Below are positions 11,225 to 22,780 of a stretch of 64,000 bases of DNA, in pieces. The position numbers and the translations under genes were made by a program. Within the stretch, counting starts at the first letter, position 1, and every line of letters starts with the position of its first letter. Below the pieces are notes generated by a model that did no database searches, was not told the DNA's origin, and saw nothing but the letters and a program-made list of their open reading frames with translations. Origin of the DNA: Sphaerosporella brunnea (Eukaryota > Ascomycota > Pezizomycetes > Pezizales > Pyronemataceae); contig VXIS01000058.1 of NCBI GenBank assembly GCA_008704415.1, forward strand, positions 62,001 through 126,000. The letters are read 5' to 3'.

Positions 11225-12418
11225 TATGTGTTCTATCATGGCCAGAAGATAATACTGTAGGCCTACAGGCCGGTCTGCCGGTCTACAGATTAGTCTGACG
11301 GCCTGCTGGCCGATATTCTCGGCAGGCCCGCCTACGCAGCAGATTATTAACCTGTCGGCATCAAATTTTTTCAACCTCCGAGACCAACAACCCCACAACA
11401 CAGCTTACATGATTTCTGTGCCGCGTTCCTCGTCCACCAGCACCCGTTCGACTGCCTCAGGAAGCATTGTCTTTGTACCATTCACCGTTGAGAGATATTG
11501 GGAGGCTTCACTCGCGGGAAAGCCGCATAAGTAGCGTGTTGGGCTCTAGGCATTGCTCCCGACAGCAAGTCGGAGAAAGGACCTGGTCAAAAGGCAAAGT
11601 TTAATCAAAAGAGAGACGCGCGCAATTAAGAACCAAGTTTATTGCCTTCCATCCAAGACGAACCATGAACAAGGACGCCTACTAAAGGATTCGAGGACTT
11701 CAGCTCCAGCTGTGTCCATACAGTCGCAAAGGTCATTACCGAGCGCTGCTATGGAAGCCTGAAGCCGAGTGGATTATTAAGCGCTGTCAAGACTGTTTAG
11801 TTGAACGACGGAACCGCTCTCGTGCTACTTTGCAACCCATCGTATCTAGCGAACACTCGAACGTATCCAGATTGATTAACTCTAAGCGCTTATGGGTCAC
11901 GGCCCGGGTGACAGTGACTCTGAGCTTTCAAGTGTTGACAATCCACTTGTGGAAGTACAGGAGAATCATAGATCTTGAGTGGTACGCACTAAAATTCTGT
12001 CTACCGAGTAGGCTGGCCTGCCGAGACTACCGGTCTGTACGGTTGGGGACGCCTATACCCAGTGTGGATATAGGTACCCCCGCTTTGGGCTGCTCATGCT
12101 CCACCAAAAAATATTTATTTTCAAAAAGAACATTGATAGTGTGCGTATTTTCGCTCGCTCCATCACCCATCGAACTCAGATTCTCGAAAGTCCTGCTGGC
12201 TATGGAGAATGCAACACCTAGTTTTTTAGGGCCCAATGGCCACCCAGGTTTTAGGGACCAATGGCACTCGGATGTGAAAAATGGAAGATTCACACTCATC
12301 ACTCGACGGGACAGGGTTGTTTTATATGTGTTAGTGAATGTCAGGCACACCGGTTCTAGGCGTCCCCAACCATAGGCCTGTAGGCCTACAGGCTATCTTC
12401 TGGACAGGATAGAACATA
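11225..12418. mobile_element. Foldback / TIR element, ~1.2 kb, with a nested MITE
   Basis: The left end (from 11225: TATGTGTTCTATC, AGAAGATA, CTGTAGGCCTACAGGCC) is matched in inverted orientation by the right end (12418 back to 12374), with about 40 of 45 bases alike. The similarity resumes further in as CTCGGCAGGCC.GCCTAC at about 11315-11336 and about 12008-12028, once a 333-bp insertion in the right arm is removed. Both outer ends carry TA, as expected for a TA-inserting element. The interior (about 11340-12005) has no recognisable transposase; a short open stretch on the minus strand near 11530-11410 is not identifiable. Confidence 0.6.
12040..12372. mobile_element. TA-flanked MITE with perfect 15-bp TIRs, nested in the foldback element
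   Basis: GGTTGGGGACGCCTA at 12041-12055 is exactly inverted at 12357-12371. One further base at each end (C left, A right) is followed by TA (12038-12039 and 12373-12374), a Tc1/mariner-type target duplication. Removing the element and one TA restores CTGTAGGCC, matching the intact left arm of the host foldback, so the insertion is younger than its host. No transposase is encoded. Confidence 0.75.
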
Positions 12419-12499
12419 TCTTATCTAATATAACCCGAAAACTCCAAACTCCAGCCGGACAGACAACAACCCGAAGCATGCAAAAAAAAAAGACACCTC

Positions 12500-13664
12500 T
12501 CACACGCTCGTCTTCGCCACAGCTGCCGGCGGTAGCTCAATACTCTCCACCTCCACATCGTAGCTCACATGCCTCATAATAACTAGCCTCCCCTGGTCCT
12601 CCAACCGCTCCAGCTCCTCCTCCTCATCTTCCTCCTCCCTCTGCGAGCTGTGGCCGTGCTTACTCTCGCCCACGGAGCCCTGGACCTTCCTCCTAACCCT
12701 TTCCCGCTTGCGATACAGCAGGGCCTTCAAGCTCGGCAAGCTGGCAGCCATCATGCCGACGCTCAGCTCGATGCACGCCAGCAGCTCGGCGACCTGGATG
12801 TAGTTGTAATACACGACCAGTTCGTGGCGGTAAGTGATGTGGAGCGCGCAGCAGGTGGCGGTTGTAGCGATCGTGCCCACCCCCAGGACCAGCAGGAACA
12901 CGATTGCGTACCGCTCCCGCGGCAGCACCGTGATGTAGTGCAGGATTACAAGCGGGATCGTCAGCACGAGGATGTCAGACGTTATGTTGCAGAAGGCGTA
13001 GAGGCCGATTGTGAGCGAGCTGGCGAAGGGGGTGCAGTAGGTTGTTGCTGTTAAGGCCCTGCCAGGGTGAGTGAGTGAGTGAGTAGGGTAGCAGGCCAGG
13101 GTGGCACATACCATTGCTTTCCAAAGACTCGGTCGCACCACAAGGCGTGGGTTAGGATCAAGACGAGAAAGGTGAGGATGAGGTACGCCACGGTTCCGTA
13201 AAGCAATCGCTTCGTTTTTTCGTTGAGATGCCGTTTCAGGTTAAAGTCTGATATAATTTTCCGTGGTCAGCTTCTGGGCCCATGTGCTTGTATCCGACGA
13301 CAAAGAATGACATACACATAGCCACAAAGCTTCCTTTGCAAAGCCACAGCCCAGTCGGCACGATGTACGAATGCACTATCGTAGCCTCCCTCAACGGTTG
13401 TCCCAACGCGTGCATTCCCCCCACCACAGTCTGCGCCGGCCGGTCCATCCACAGCACCCGTTTCTGCGACCGGTAAAACACCATCGCGCAGGCAAGCGCG
13501 AAGAACAGGTACGCCGCGATGGCAAAAACGAGGGAGATAACCGACGATGCCAGATATCCAGAGCGCAGGTATCGGTTCGCATCGTAGTATATCCGCAGCC
13601 CGACCAGAATTGTCGGGAGCGCGAAGAAGAGGACTAGTACCGCGAGCCAGGCGTCTTCAAGCAT
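12500..13664 (-). CDS. Fungal rhodopsin-like seven-helix membrane protein
   Basis: Three exons: 13664-13316, 13247-13112, 13058-12500. Both introns (68 and 53 nt) start GTATGT; the first has a CTGAC branch and ends ATATCAG, the second ends GGCAG. The 347-residue product has hydrophobic segments at the start (AWLAVLVLFFALPTILVGL) and throughout, the conserved block WLCKGSFVAMYFNLKRHL, then ALWC and TYCTPFASSL...NITSDILVLTIPLVIL, which is the pattern of the large fungal 'rhodopsin' family of orphan membrane proteins often found beside secondary-metabolism or surface genes. The C-terminal ~80 residues are a cytoplasmic-type tail with an acidic run (REEEDEEEELERL). No retinal-binding Lys motif is evident; it is not a light pump. 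Ligand unknown. Confidence 0.85.
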
Positions 13665-15570
13665 CTTGTTTGTTGCGTCGATATCTTGCCAGGCTCTCTT
13701 CTTCTTCTTCGCTATGTAGTGTCGTGATGATGGGTATTCCGGCGATTCGGAAATAACAATGTCAACAAAAACAAAATAACTAATAAAAAAACGTGGAGAA
13801 AACGGTAATGGCGGAGGGATGGCGGATGGGGGCGATGCGATATAAGTGCAGTTGAGCCATCCATCCCCGGAGCAGTGATGGTGGGTGAGAAAGCAACTCG
13901 AGCATCCCGACTGGCTGGCTCACAGAAGTGCTAGGAGAAATACAGGGTCTTTGGATCAGGGTGACAGTGCATCAGTATAGAAGCCAAGACGGTGCAGTCT
14001 GGTGTCTTTTCTCGTTTTTTGTGTGCAGACATTTGCTGTTCCGTTTGGAACTTCCATACAGGAGCAGAATATGCTGCTCCGCTCGCATAATGCGTCGGCA
14101 AATGCCTTGATAGGGCGCCGGGTCAGTCGTCCAAAGCATCATCAGCTTGAATTGCAAGCTTGGCTGGCGGCGATCGCAAGACGATGTTCGCTGTGCTGCG
14201 CATGGTCGCTGCAATTAAAATAGCGACATAAGAATACCTGCTTGTGCACCACGCGAACGCCTTCCCCGCACCCGGGATGTCACTTTAGAGTAGGTACCGC
14301 GCTATGGATGCATGGAGGACCCTCCACCCACATGACGGATCAACATTTCCATCCACGGCTGTCTGTACGTGTGGACTGGACTGGACTGGACTGCACTGAC
14401 GGCCGCGTGGCGCGCCACCGCAGCACCCAGATGAGGTGGCGCGTCTGTGCCCGCGCGGTTTTCTCCGTCGCGCGCGCGGAACCCCGTTAGGAACAACACG
14501 GAAAACAAGACCGAGATAATCGATATCTCGACAAGGCGAACCTGGACCAGACGGCGATGCGAAATGAACTGCATGGCCACACTGAGCCTGGTGATACGAT
14601 AACCAGCTTTTCCGCCAGCCTCGATCATCTGCAGGTCTTTTTTTTGTTTTTTGTTTTTTCCTCAGTGCGCCGTGACGAAGTTGTGCAGTTTTGGCAGGGC
14701 GGTGAAAGGGATATATCCATGCGCTGCGTTTTTTCTCAGCCGTTGCAAGCGAGCGCCGCAACGTGCGCTTGCGGGAGGGCGGGCGCCGGCGGAAAGCCGA
14801 GTTGCGTTTCTTTTTCGTGGCTGCAGTCAGCATCGAGAAAATGCCGCTCGAGCTCGAGGGAAACAGGAATTACCTACTCGCGGTCGTACAAAGTACTTGA
14901 CCGCCTGCCGCGAGGCTGGGGCGCGAAAACGACTTGCATCGCATGTGCCCCGTTCGCCGTCCGTTTTCACGCATACGCATATCAAACACACCATTTCTCT
15001 CCCTCCGAGCGAAGTCAAGTCGATCGCAAGGTTGAAACTCGGTCAGTTGAATACACAACACAGCCACCCCCGCCGCCGCTGCAACACAACGTGGGTACGT
15101 GGGTAGGTACGTCGTTCCACCACCGCGAGACCACAAGCTGCCTCGCGGGTTTCTACAGATAACTAACAATAGTTCCCGTGCTCATAGGTAGTAGTTCGTA
15201 TGCGATGCAATACAATATCTACGCAGCTCAAAACTAAAAACGTTGTGATATGTAGGGCTGCAGCACTGAAAGGTGACATGAACACATTGATAGGCAATAT
15301 GTATGACTCCTCAATCCCTCGGCGATCTTCCCTGATCGCGGACGGCGACAATCTTTGGTGGTCATGCTGCGGCTTCGGCAGCGCAAGGCATCCGCACTCT
15401 AGGTAGATAAATACTCTAAACTTGGCTCCCCCGCACTTGAGAAGCGCCTCCATAGGCTGCTTCATCAAGTAGGACAAGGCATTCAAACGATCCGATCGGA
15501 GATAAAGCCCCGGTTCTCCGGATATTGTACTTGTTATATATACCCTCTCAATCCCGCTGACACTAATAGG
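13665..15570. other. Long intergenic stretch
   Basis: Nearly 2 kb without a gene I can support. Overlapping open frames at about 14285-15160 on both strands reflect GC-rich composition and have no motif. GGACT is tandemly repeated around 14377-14395. Confidence 0.35.
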
Positions 15571-15587
15571 TATGGTTGGGGACGCGT
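15571..15587 (+). repeat. Solitary copy of the 12-kb MITE terminus
   Basis: TATGGTTGGGGACGC at 15571-15585 matches the TA-flanked terminus of the element at 12040-12372. I found no partner terminus to the right, so this is a truncated copy or a solo end. A minus-strand open frame of 146 codons (15603-15163) begins across it; its product is not recognisable. Confidence 0.5.
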
Positions 15588-16371
15588 TAAAACGGAGTGC
15601 CAAAAGCCACCTTTTGCACGCGAATATATTAAATCACAACAGCGCCTAAAATTAAAAGAGTCCTCTACAGCGATAGATATGCTGCTGGAGAAGCCGTGTA
15701 GAGAGCTCGAAATAAAAAAACGGTTGGTGGGGTTGGAAAATTGCGAGGTTTGTGGGAGCATTTTGAACGGGCCAATCGGAGCATTCGAGTGATTTCCTGT
15801 GATTTTGTTTGTTTGTGTTTCCACACAGCACACCTTCAATCTACCATTATCTACAACCTGACGATGCCCTTTATACACCCGCTGCGTAAACCCCTTTGTA
15901 CCATAACCAAACCCGCACTATAGGCCTCCATCACCCATACACAGTGATTGTGGAAGCGTTTGATGGAAGCGGTGGTTACAGAGTCCAAAGCAGTGGGAAG
16001 AACTTTTTTCAATCCTTTAAGAGAATATTCGCAGTGTTCGCGTGCGCAGTACCACACCTACACCGCCCAACAAAGTTGAGCTCGCAGTGAAACCTAGGCT
16101 AAAGGATAGCATCTATGTAGCCCTCCAAACATAAATATCCGGCATTACATACCACAAAAAGTCGGATTCAGAGCTGTGGAGTCGCGATTTAGGTGTGTTT
16201 TGGGTGCTACAAGAACGTGTTTTCGGGCTTCGGCGGCGTCGCAGCCCGTGTCGCTTAGTAATAAAAATGAATGTCGCAAGTTGCACGGTGACTAGGAGTC
16301 CCTAACTATAGATTCACTCTCCTATATATATGTTCCGTCCCGTACGTGACCAAACCTAGTCGCATCGCGAA

Positions 16372-16441
16372 TAGGACGTCCCCAGTCGTGCCTGGGCTCC
16401 ACGTAGCGACTGGTATTCCCGTTCGCGACTGGGACGTCCTA
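16372..16441. repeat. Imperfect palindrome
   Basis: TAGGACGTCCCCAGTCG (16372-16388) is inverted at 16426-16441 with one base of difference in a C run. Flanking words (gttccgtcccg near 16331 and cgggaac near 16444) extend the symmetry loosely. Probably a fragment of a foldback element. Confidence 0.5.
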
Positions 16442-16906
16442 CACGGGAACAAGTAGTTAATTTCCATAGAGCAGAACACCACGCGCTCAAAAACGACCTT
16501 ATTCAGTTTATTGTCATGCCATTGAGTATTACTGCGGCAATCTCAGGCCCTTGAACGAATGAATGGAACTTTAACTATTGGACACGGAGAAACATCGCCA
16601 GTGCAATCCCAAATCCCTTCTTCGTCACCTTCGCCCTCCTCATCCTCCTCATCCTCCTCGTTCTCCTCCCGGTGATTGTACTACTGTTTTTACTTCCACT
16701 GCCTCGACGACGCGGCGGCATTTTGGCTTGGTTGTAAATAGGCCATGACCAGTGTTCTGGGAAACCCTAACCCTTCACCGAATTCAGCTCCAGCCTGACG
16801 TCCGCATTATTACGATGGTTAATTTAAGTGTGTATTGGAAGTATATCAATTCAATGAGTATGTTTTGACCTTAACCACCCGTAGGGTACGAGTACAGTAG
16901 ACATTC

Positions 16907-17497
16907 GTGAATGGGATTTGGCCGCTTACGGGCCAGAACACCATTGCCGTTCGCTCCACGACCACGCACGAGAACAGTAGAATTAACAGTAGAATTAACA
17001 GAGAGAATACAATTATACAAATGGACGATTTAGTTACAAAATCTGCATCCACAACCAATTACTTTCCAGGTTGTTGTGATCCAATTGAATACTTGGTGTA
17101 CCACTCTTCGAAGCTTCTGCCGTGCTCTCTCGAGGCAGCTTTCCTCTATCTGAACCCAAACTTTGAGAAGTACTCACTGAAATTCACAAGAGGTGTTTTT
17201 CAAGCCAGTCCCGCGCGTTCCCTGGACACTTCTCCACGCAAGCCCAACTTGATTCAGTTCATATATGAGTGCCGTGGACAAGTCTCCAACACCAATGCAA
17301 GTGAAGTCATGGCATTAGCTGTTGTTTGTACAGATCTTCTTGCTCAAATACAGGGCTGCCGACATGTCATCCACATTCTAGGATCGAAGGAAGCGGTGTT
17401 TTCAGGAGCCAGAGTTGACCGGATCCACAATAATCAATCAGCACGAAGGGATAGATCAATAACTTTGTGCCCTTCATTTTTGGATATCGACTATTGA
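16907..17497 (+). CDS. Hypothetical protein, unsupported by homology
   Basis: A single 196-codon frame in an otherwise gene-free, AT-richer stretch, not the shadow of anything recognised. A second in-frame ATG (about 17021) gives a product beginning MDDLVTKSAS. No signal peptide, membrane segment or known motif is visible. Whether it is expressed cannot be told; a small intron could be hidden near either end. The low-complexity TCC tract follows about 320 bp downstream. Confidence 0.3.
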   Translation: MNGIWPLTGQNTIAVRSTTTHENSRINSRINRENTIIQMDDLVTKSASTTNYFPGCCDPIEYLVYHSSKLLPCSLEAAFLYLNPNFEKYSLKFTRGVFQASPARSLDTSPRKPNLIQFIYECRGQVSNTNASEVMALAVVCTDLLAQIQGCRHVIHILGSKEAVFSGARVDRIHNNQSARRDRSITLCPSFLDIDY

Positions 17498-17817
17498 CGA
17501 GGAGCGCAAAACACCTTATTTGGCTGTAGATCCTTCCCCTTCTACTCACCATGAACTTCATTAGTTGCCATCATTTCCATTGAGCATTCGCAGCTCCAAA
17601 TCGCCGTTTTTCGTCCAATACGTATAGGTAGGCAAGGGTCCAACAAAGGTGGGTAAATCACAGGTAGCTTTGGCTCCTCCGCTTGCAAAGCAGGCCTGAG
17701 TGAAGAGCCGAGCGTATCGATAGATCCGGCTCCATCTCGGCGGTTGAGTTTGGAGGGTCTTCCCGGCTTTTTTCAGGTGTGTCTTACTATCGCTCGGTAT
17801 CACTAATAGCCAACATT

Positions 17818-17900
17818 CCCTCCTCCTCCTCCTCCTCCTCCTCCTCATCCTCCTCCTCCTCCTCCTCCTCCTCTTCTTCTTCTTCTTCTTCCTCCTCCTC
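17818..17900. repeat. TCC/TTC microsatellite
   Basis: About 80 bp of TCC units passing into TTC units. It creates a spurious arginine-rich frame on the minus strand. Confidence 0.9.
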
Positions 17901-17936
17901 ATAGTTTTGCAATGACGAGGCAGGAGAGAAGACAAC

Positions 17937-18069
17937 TGTTAAAATACGAGTGTTTTTAGAGATGTAATTCGTATTGAAGGTTAGAATCTAGTTCTAACTA
18001 CGCAGACCCCTATCTCATCCAGCTTCACTATTCAGCACTCAACCGTGCGCAAGCCATAGGATTCCAACA
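17937..18069 (-). repeat. 3' LTR of the copia element
   Basis: 133 bp, TG...CA borders, identical by eye to 22793-22925. It is the downstream LTR because the element reads on the minus strand. Confidence 0.95.
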
Positions 18070-18080
18070 CACCCCCTCTT
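18070..18080 (-). promoter_or_regulatory. Polypurine tract
   Basis: AAGAGGGGGTG on the minus strand directly abuts the 3' LTR, the place where plus-strand DNA synthesis is primed. Two more AGAGGGGGTG words occur in the 33-bp duplication at 18123-18188. Confidence 0.75.
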
Positions 18081-18122
18081 GCGCAACACCTTTAGAGCAG
18101 AAAACAAGCAAGAACAATCATG

Positions 18123-18188
18123 TAGTATCGCACCCCCTCTTCTTCATCAGTATTTAGTATCGCACCCCCTCTTCTTCGTCAGTATTTA
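18123..18188. repeat. 33-bp tandem duplication inside the copia 3' region
   Basis: Two head-to-tail 33-bp units (18123-18155 and 18156-18188) differing at one base, each holding a polypurine-like core. It overlaps the end of the RNase H frame. Confidence 0.85.
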
Positions 18189-18570
18189 GCGTTTTGTTGT
18201 GCAGCTGCTGAGACGCAGCATTTGTGTTAGATGAGCGTGCTTGTTGACGTTGAGTGCCTTCGTTAGAAGATCGGCGTGATTGTTAGCGGAGGCCACGTAG
18301 TAGAACTTAACAGAGCCCTTTTGGATTTCGTCTCGCGTATGGTGAAACTTGACATCAATGTGCTTTGTCTTTGCCTGCACTGTTCCCGTGTCCAGCAGCT
18401 TTAACGCGCCTTGATTATCACAGCCGATCTGGACTGGAGATCCCACCGCAGAGTCTAGATCATCTCTGGGATTGAGGGACGCCGCAACATCCTGCATAAG
18501 CCTTCGTAACCAGATAGCTTCTCTTGTAGCGTTGGAGCAGGCGATGTATTCTGCTTCGAGGGTGGATAGA
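18186..18570 (-). pseudogene. copia RNase H C-terminal part, out of frame with pol
   Basis: The frame VLSTLEAEYIACSNATREAIWLRR...CDNQGAL...HIDVKFHHTRDE...TKAL is the normal end of copia RNase H. It lies one frame away from the upstream pol frame; the switch is around 18571-18577, where pol reads LWLSKTQSVV and then loses homology. One deleted base explains it. Confidence 0.85.
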
Positions 18571-20065
18571 ACACCACAGACTGCGTCTTTGAGAGCCACA
18601 GTATGGGTGCGGCATCATCACCGAGCGAGAAGAGACAGCCACCAACCGACTTCCTGGTTGTGAGATTGCCTGCCCAGTCGGAATCCGTAAATCCCTGAAT
18701 TGTCAGATTGTGCGGTTCCTTATCGTACGTGATATGACGCTGAGGCTTGTAGATCAGAGTGTAGTCCATGGTTGATTTAAGGTATCTAAGGGCTCGCTTG
18801 GCCGCAGTAAGATGCATCATCAACGGGGCTGCATTGTAGCGGCTGAGAGTTGTCACGCAGTATGCGATATCGGGTCGTGTTCCTAAACTGGCATACATCA
18901 GGGAGCCGACAATGGAGAGGTACAGGGTCTTGTTAGCTGGCTGGTCTTCGCAGATCGGATTGTCTAGATGAACGTTCGGGTCCATTGGACTTGAGCACGG
19001 TTTGGCGTTTTCCATTCCGAACCGCCGCAGCATGCCTTTAATGTAGTCCTTTTGCGAGATTCCATAGCTGTCGTCTATCTCGATACCTAGGAACCGTTGG
19101 ACTTGACCCAAGTCTTTCATTTTGAAGCGCTCCTTGAGGCAGTTCTTGACTCTGATGCCTGCCGCTTGTGACTTTGCGTTCGTGTGCGCGATGAGAATGT
19201 CATCCACATATAGCAGTAAAATGACGTCGGTTTGCAGATAGAGATTTGGATCAGTTGTGGACTGTGCAAAGCCGATAGAAAGAAGGAACTCGTTGATCTC
19301 TTGGTACCACAATCTAGGAGCTTGTTTTAGCCCATATAATGCTTTCTTCAGGCGTACAGTGGTCGTTCCGGTCAGTCTTGGATCTATCCATTCTAGTTCC
19401 TTTGGCAAGACCATGTAGACGTTGTCTTTGTCAATTTTGGGGTTCAAGAATGCAGTCACAACATCCATGTGCTCAACGTCCCAGTTGAAACGAGCAGCGC
19501 ATGCTAGCATTGTTCTGAATGTTGTCAGTTTGGAGACCGGTGCATAGGTTTCATCGTAGTCTTTTCCTTTCACTTGCTGAAAACCTCTAATCACCAGTCG
19601 CACCTTGTAGCGAATAGTGCCATCTGGGTTTCGCTTCATCCGTAATACCCACTTGCTGTCGATAGGATCTGCGTCTGCAGGTACGACCAAGGGTGTAAAC
19701 TTGTCCAGATTGATAATGCGCTCTGCGGATAGGTCAACATCTGGCGTAAGCTCTTCCCTGAAGATCTGGAAAGTCTCGTTTTCCAGCAGGGCATGCCATT
19801 CTTCTATTGCGGCTGACGTCCATTTGGCTCCGTCAGGCCTAGTCAGTGCCTCTTGTAAGGATGCAGGATCACCAGCGTTGTATAGAATCGTGTCATCGTC
19901 GTCTGATTCACCCAACATTGCTGCTGCAAGCTCCTCCTCACCCCCTGCTTGGAGAGCATTGTTGATGATGTCCATGTTCACCTGTACACGACGTTTGCTT
20001 ACTTCTCGACGGCTTGAAGTACCTGTTTGTTCCTTGTGAGTATCGTCACAGTCATCATCATCGTT

Positions 20066-20096
<31 letters not shown>

Positions 20097-21700
20097 ACCA
20101 GTTCTTCAGGCCAGTCATCAGGTGTCATTGCAGGGTCATCTGCTGCCAGTTTTTCACTTGCGTTCTGGTCTTCTGCGAAGACAACGTTCGAGCACTCCAC
20201 AGCTCTACCTCTTGGGCCACTGCCGAAGTCCCAAATCCTCCAGATTTTGGTTGTTTGGTGGACATATCCGAGCATCATACAGGGTCTTGATCGCTCGCTG
20301 AACTTGCCAGTTCTCTGTTCCTTCGGTATGTATTTGTACACGATGCATCCGAACCTTCTGAGGTGATGCAGTTTCGGTGCAGTTCCATGGAGAGCTTCAT
20401 GAGGCGTTAACGCACCTTGAAGGCTTGATGTTGGCGTGCGTCGATGAAGGTAGCAAGCTGTTTTCACAGCTTCCGCCCAGAAGCGCATAGGGACTTTAGC
20501 ATCTAGCATCATGCTCCTTGCCTTGGTGTTCAACGTGCGTATCATTCGTTCGGCAACCCCATTCTTATGCTGTGTGAACGGCGGCGCTGGCTCATATAAA
20601 ATGCCGGCTTCACCGAGCATGTTTTGGAAGTCGGTGTTTGTGAATTCTCCTCGCCCATTGTCGCACCGAAATCGTTTGGTAGTGTATCCTTGAGTCTGAA
20701 TCCATGCCTGGAAGTGTTTAAACTTCGTGATAACTTCGGCAGATGACTTGGTGGTCAGAGGATAAACTTCTGTGTGCCGTGTGTGGTCGTCAACATAGAC
20801 GATGTAGAAAGTAGCACCGCCAGCACTGGGTTTAAACGCGCCGCTTAGGTCTGAATGGATGAGTTCGAAAGGAGCAGACGCCCGTTGAACTGGTTTTCGT
20901 TCGAACTTTTGAGTGTGCTTAGACCTGACACACACATCGCAGGGTCCAACATCCTCCGATTGCTGAACCTTTGCATTCGAGTGTTTCAGCAGCTTCATCA
21001 GGGCTGCATGGTGAAGATGGGCCAGCCTGCGATGCCAGATATCGATGGAGTCCAGATGCTTTAAGCGGCGTACTTGTCGTGTTTGCACCGCAATATTGGG
21101 AATAGGCTCGGGGTTAGAATTGTCTGCATTGGTATCTTCTGGGTTGGTATCGTCGGAGTTGGTCTCGCCATCATGGTGTGGGTTGGTCAGGGTAATTTCT
21201 TTGTTCTGTCGAACAGGTTCAAGGGTTTCCGCATTTTCAATGCCCGATTCTTGAAATTCAACTGGCTGTTGTTGTTTTCGTGCCTTTGATCGCGTCGTGA
21301 CCGCATGAGCTTCCGCCACTTGATGAAGCTTGAAACGATACAGATTGTCGATGTTTGGGACTGTAATGCCAGCCTTTCCGGGTTGCTTAGAGTCGCATAT
21401 AGTTGCCTTCCCGTTTCCGAAGGTTGTAGTCCAGCCAGCCTTATCTAACTGTCGGACTGAAAGCAGAGAGATGCGGAATTCGGGGACGTAGAGGGCGCAA
21501 ATGGTTGTATTAGGCATTAGTATTATGTATCCGTAAGAGTGTGAGTGAACTTTGCTATGGTCGCCCAGCCTGATTATGGTTTTTCGAGGAATTAGTGTAT
21601 CGGTAAAAGCACGCTTATCATTACACATGTGGTCAGTGGCAGCAGAATCTACTGCCCAGAACTCTGAGGAAGGTTGTTTTGGCACTGCAGTCGACAGCAT
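18455..21700 (-). pseudogene. copia pol: protease, integrase, reverse transcriptase, RNase H start
   Basis: A 1,081-codon frame. Protease: DSAATDHMC with Asp near residue 18. Zinc-binding HHCC region at about 222-257 (WHRRLAHLHH...CDVC). Integrase core: Asp284 (HSDLSG), Asp347 (RCDNGRGEF), Glu384 (NGVAERM). An acidic run encoded by GAC/GAT repeats (about residues 536-552) links integrase and RT. Reverse transcriptase: MDVVTAFLN and YVDD at about 831-834. RNase H begins at TDSDWAG (about 1005). The last ~35 codons after SVV are out of frame and meaningless. Upstream it is continuous with gag in the same frame apart from TGA at 21742-21740, so the ATG at 21700 is not a natural start. Non-functional as read unless the stop and frameshift are bypassed. 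Confidence 0.93.
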
Positions 21701-21742
21701 GACCTCGGAGTTATAGGCCGTAGATGCTGCCGGGGACCGTCA

Positions 21743-22726
21743 GTATCCATCTTCCATCTCCGTCTTGTTGTTTCTCTTCTTCTTCCGTTCGCGCGCTTCA
21801 TCGCCACGTTTCTTCACTGGACAGTTTGCCACAAAGTGGCCTGTTCCACCACAGTGGAAGCATTCTGCGTCGTCGTGATTGTTGGACTCCCAATCATTGA
21901 ACCGACGCTTCTTATCACGGTGGCCCCATTGCTTGGACCTGCAGTCTTCAGTGTCGTGCGTTGAGGTACAGCAGAACGAACACCACTTGTTTCCTCCTCC
22001 GTTTCCACCTTGACGACCTCCACGACCACCTCGTCCTCTGCCGCGTCCTCAGCCTGGACTGGTTGTGGTATAGTGAGCCTCTGTTGTGGCTTCGGACTTC
22101 ATCCGCATCGCTCTCGTTTGTTCGTCACGTTTAAGGCGAGCAATCACCGCTTCCACAGTGAGATCAGGCTCGTTCTGAAGGATCTTTGCCGTCATGTCAA
22201 AGACTTCTGGCAAGCTGTTGAAGATATGAGTTTTGAAGGCCATTGCTCCAATCGCCTCCGGAGTGTCGACAAGTCGGTTTCGAATGTCCACTAGCTTCAC
22301 AAACCAGGCACCGATTGATTCTCCTGGAATAGGTTTCAGTGCCATGAAGTCCCTAAAGAGCGCCTGCCGGCCGATTGTGTGGTTTGCAGCATCGTAGAAC
22401 TCAGCGAGGGTATCCCACATCTCCTTTGGGTTGTCGGTTGAATTGATGTGTGCCTGAACCGATGCAGCACAGGAGTTGAAGATGATGAACGTAGCATTCT
22501 GTTTCTTCAGTTTAAAGTCCTTGAAGAGTTTGGTTGCAACCCCGATCTGGAGAGCGTTGCCGTCGTCCGGAATGATAGGTGCGACTTCTTCGCCAGTGAT
22601 GATATCCCAGGCATCGATGGCCAGTAGCAGGTAGCGGCAGTTCAGCTTCCAGGTGGCGTAGTTGTCCTCGTTGAGCCTCTCGAACGAACCCTTGGTGTGG
22701 GTGAAGATATCCTTTGTTTCAGGCAT
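21743..22726 (-). pseudogene. copia gag with double CCHC knuckle, interrupted by TGA
   Basis: Starts at ATG 22726, 66 bp inside the 5' LTR. The first 225 codons carry the copia gag pattern (YATWKLNCRYLLLAIDAWDIITGEE, then MWDTLAEFYDAA, and the IPGESIGAWFVKL region). A TGA at 22051-22049 follows SPG and precedes an RG-rich linker (GRGRGRGGRGGRQ), so it probably arose from a CGA arginine codon. In the same frame beyond it are two zinc knuckles, CSFCCTSTHDTEDC and CFHCGGTGHFVANC, followed by a basic stretch and a second TGA at 21742-21740. Confidence 0.88.
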
Positions 22727-22780
22727 TGTCGATCGGGTTGACGGAGTGTGCTTATTCTTTGTTTTCAGTCAGCGCGGACC

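Noticed and set aside
12650..13054. 134-codon plus-strand frame
   Set aside because: Antisense shadow of the third exon of the rhodopsin-like gene; no motif.
14285..15162. Frames of 180-200 codons on both strands
   Set aside because: Mutually overlapping, GC-driven, no domain, no splice-supported extension.
17561..17935. Arginine-rich minus-strand frame
   Set aside because: Generated by the TCC/TTC microsatellite.
18123..18188. Possible CRISPR-like or satellite array
   Set aside because: Only two adjacent units without spacers, inside a retrotransposon in a eukaryote.
20014..20301. Plus-strand frames with Val/Ile/His repeats
   Set aside because: Antisense of the GAC-repeat acidic linker in copia pol.
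21814..22029. Open frame reading a valine/threonine-rich peptide between gag and pol
   Set aside because: The frame carrying the two CCHC knuckles is the real one; this is its shadow.
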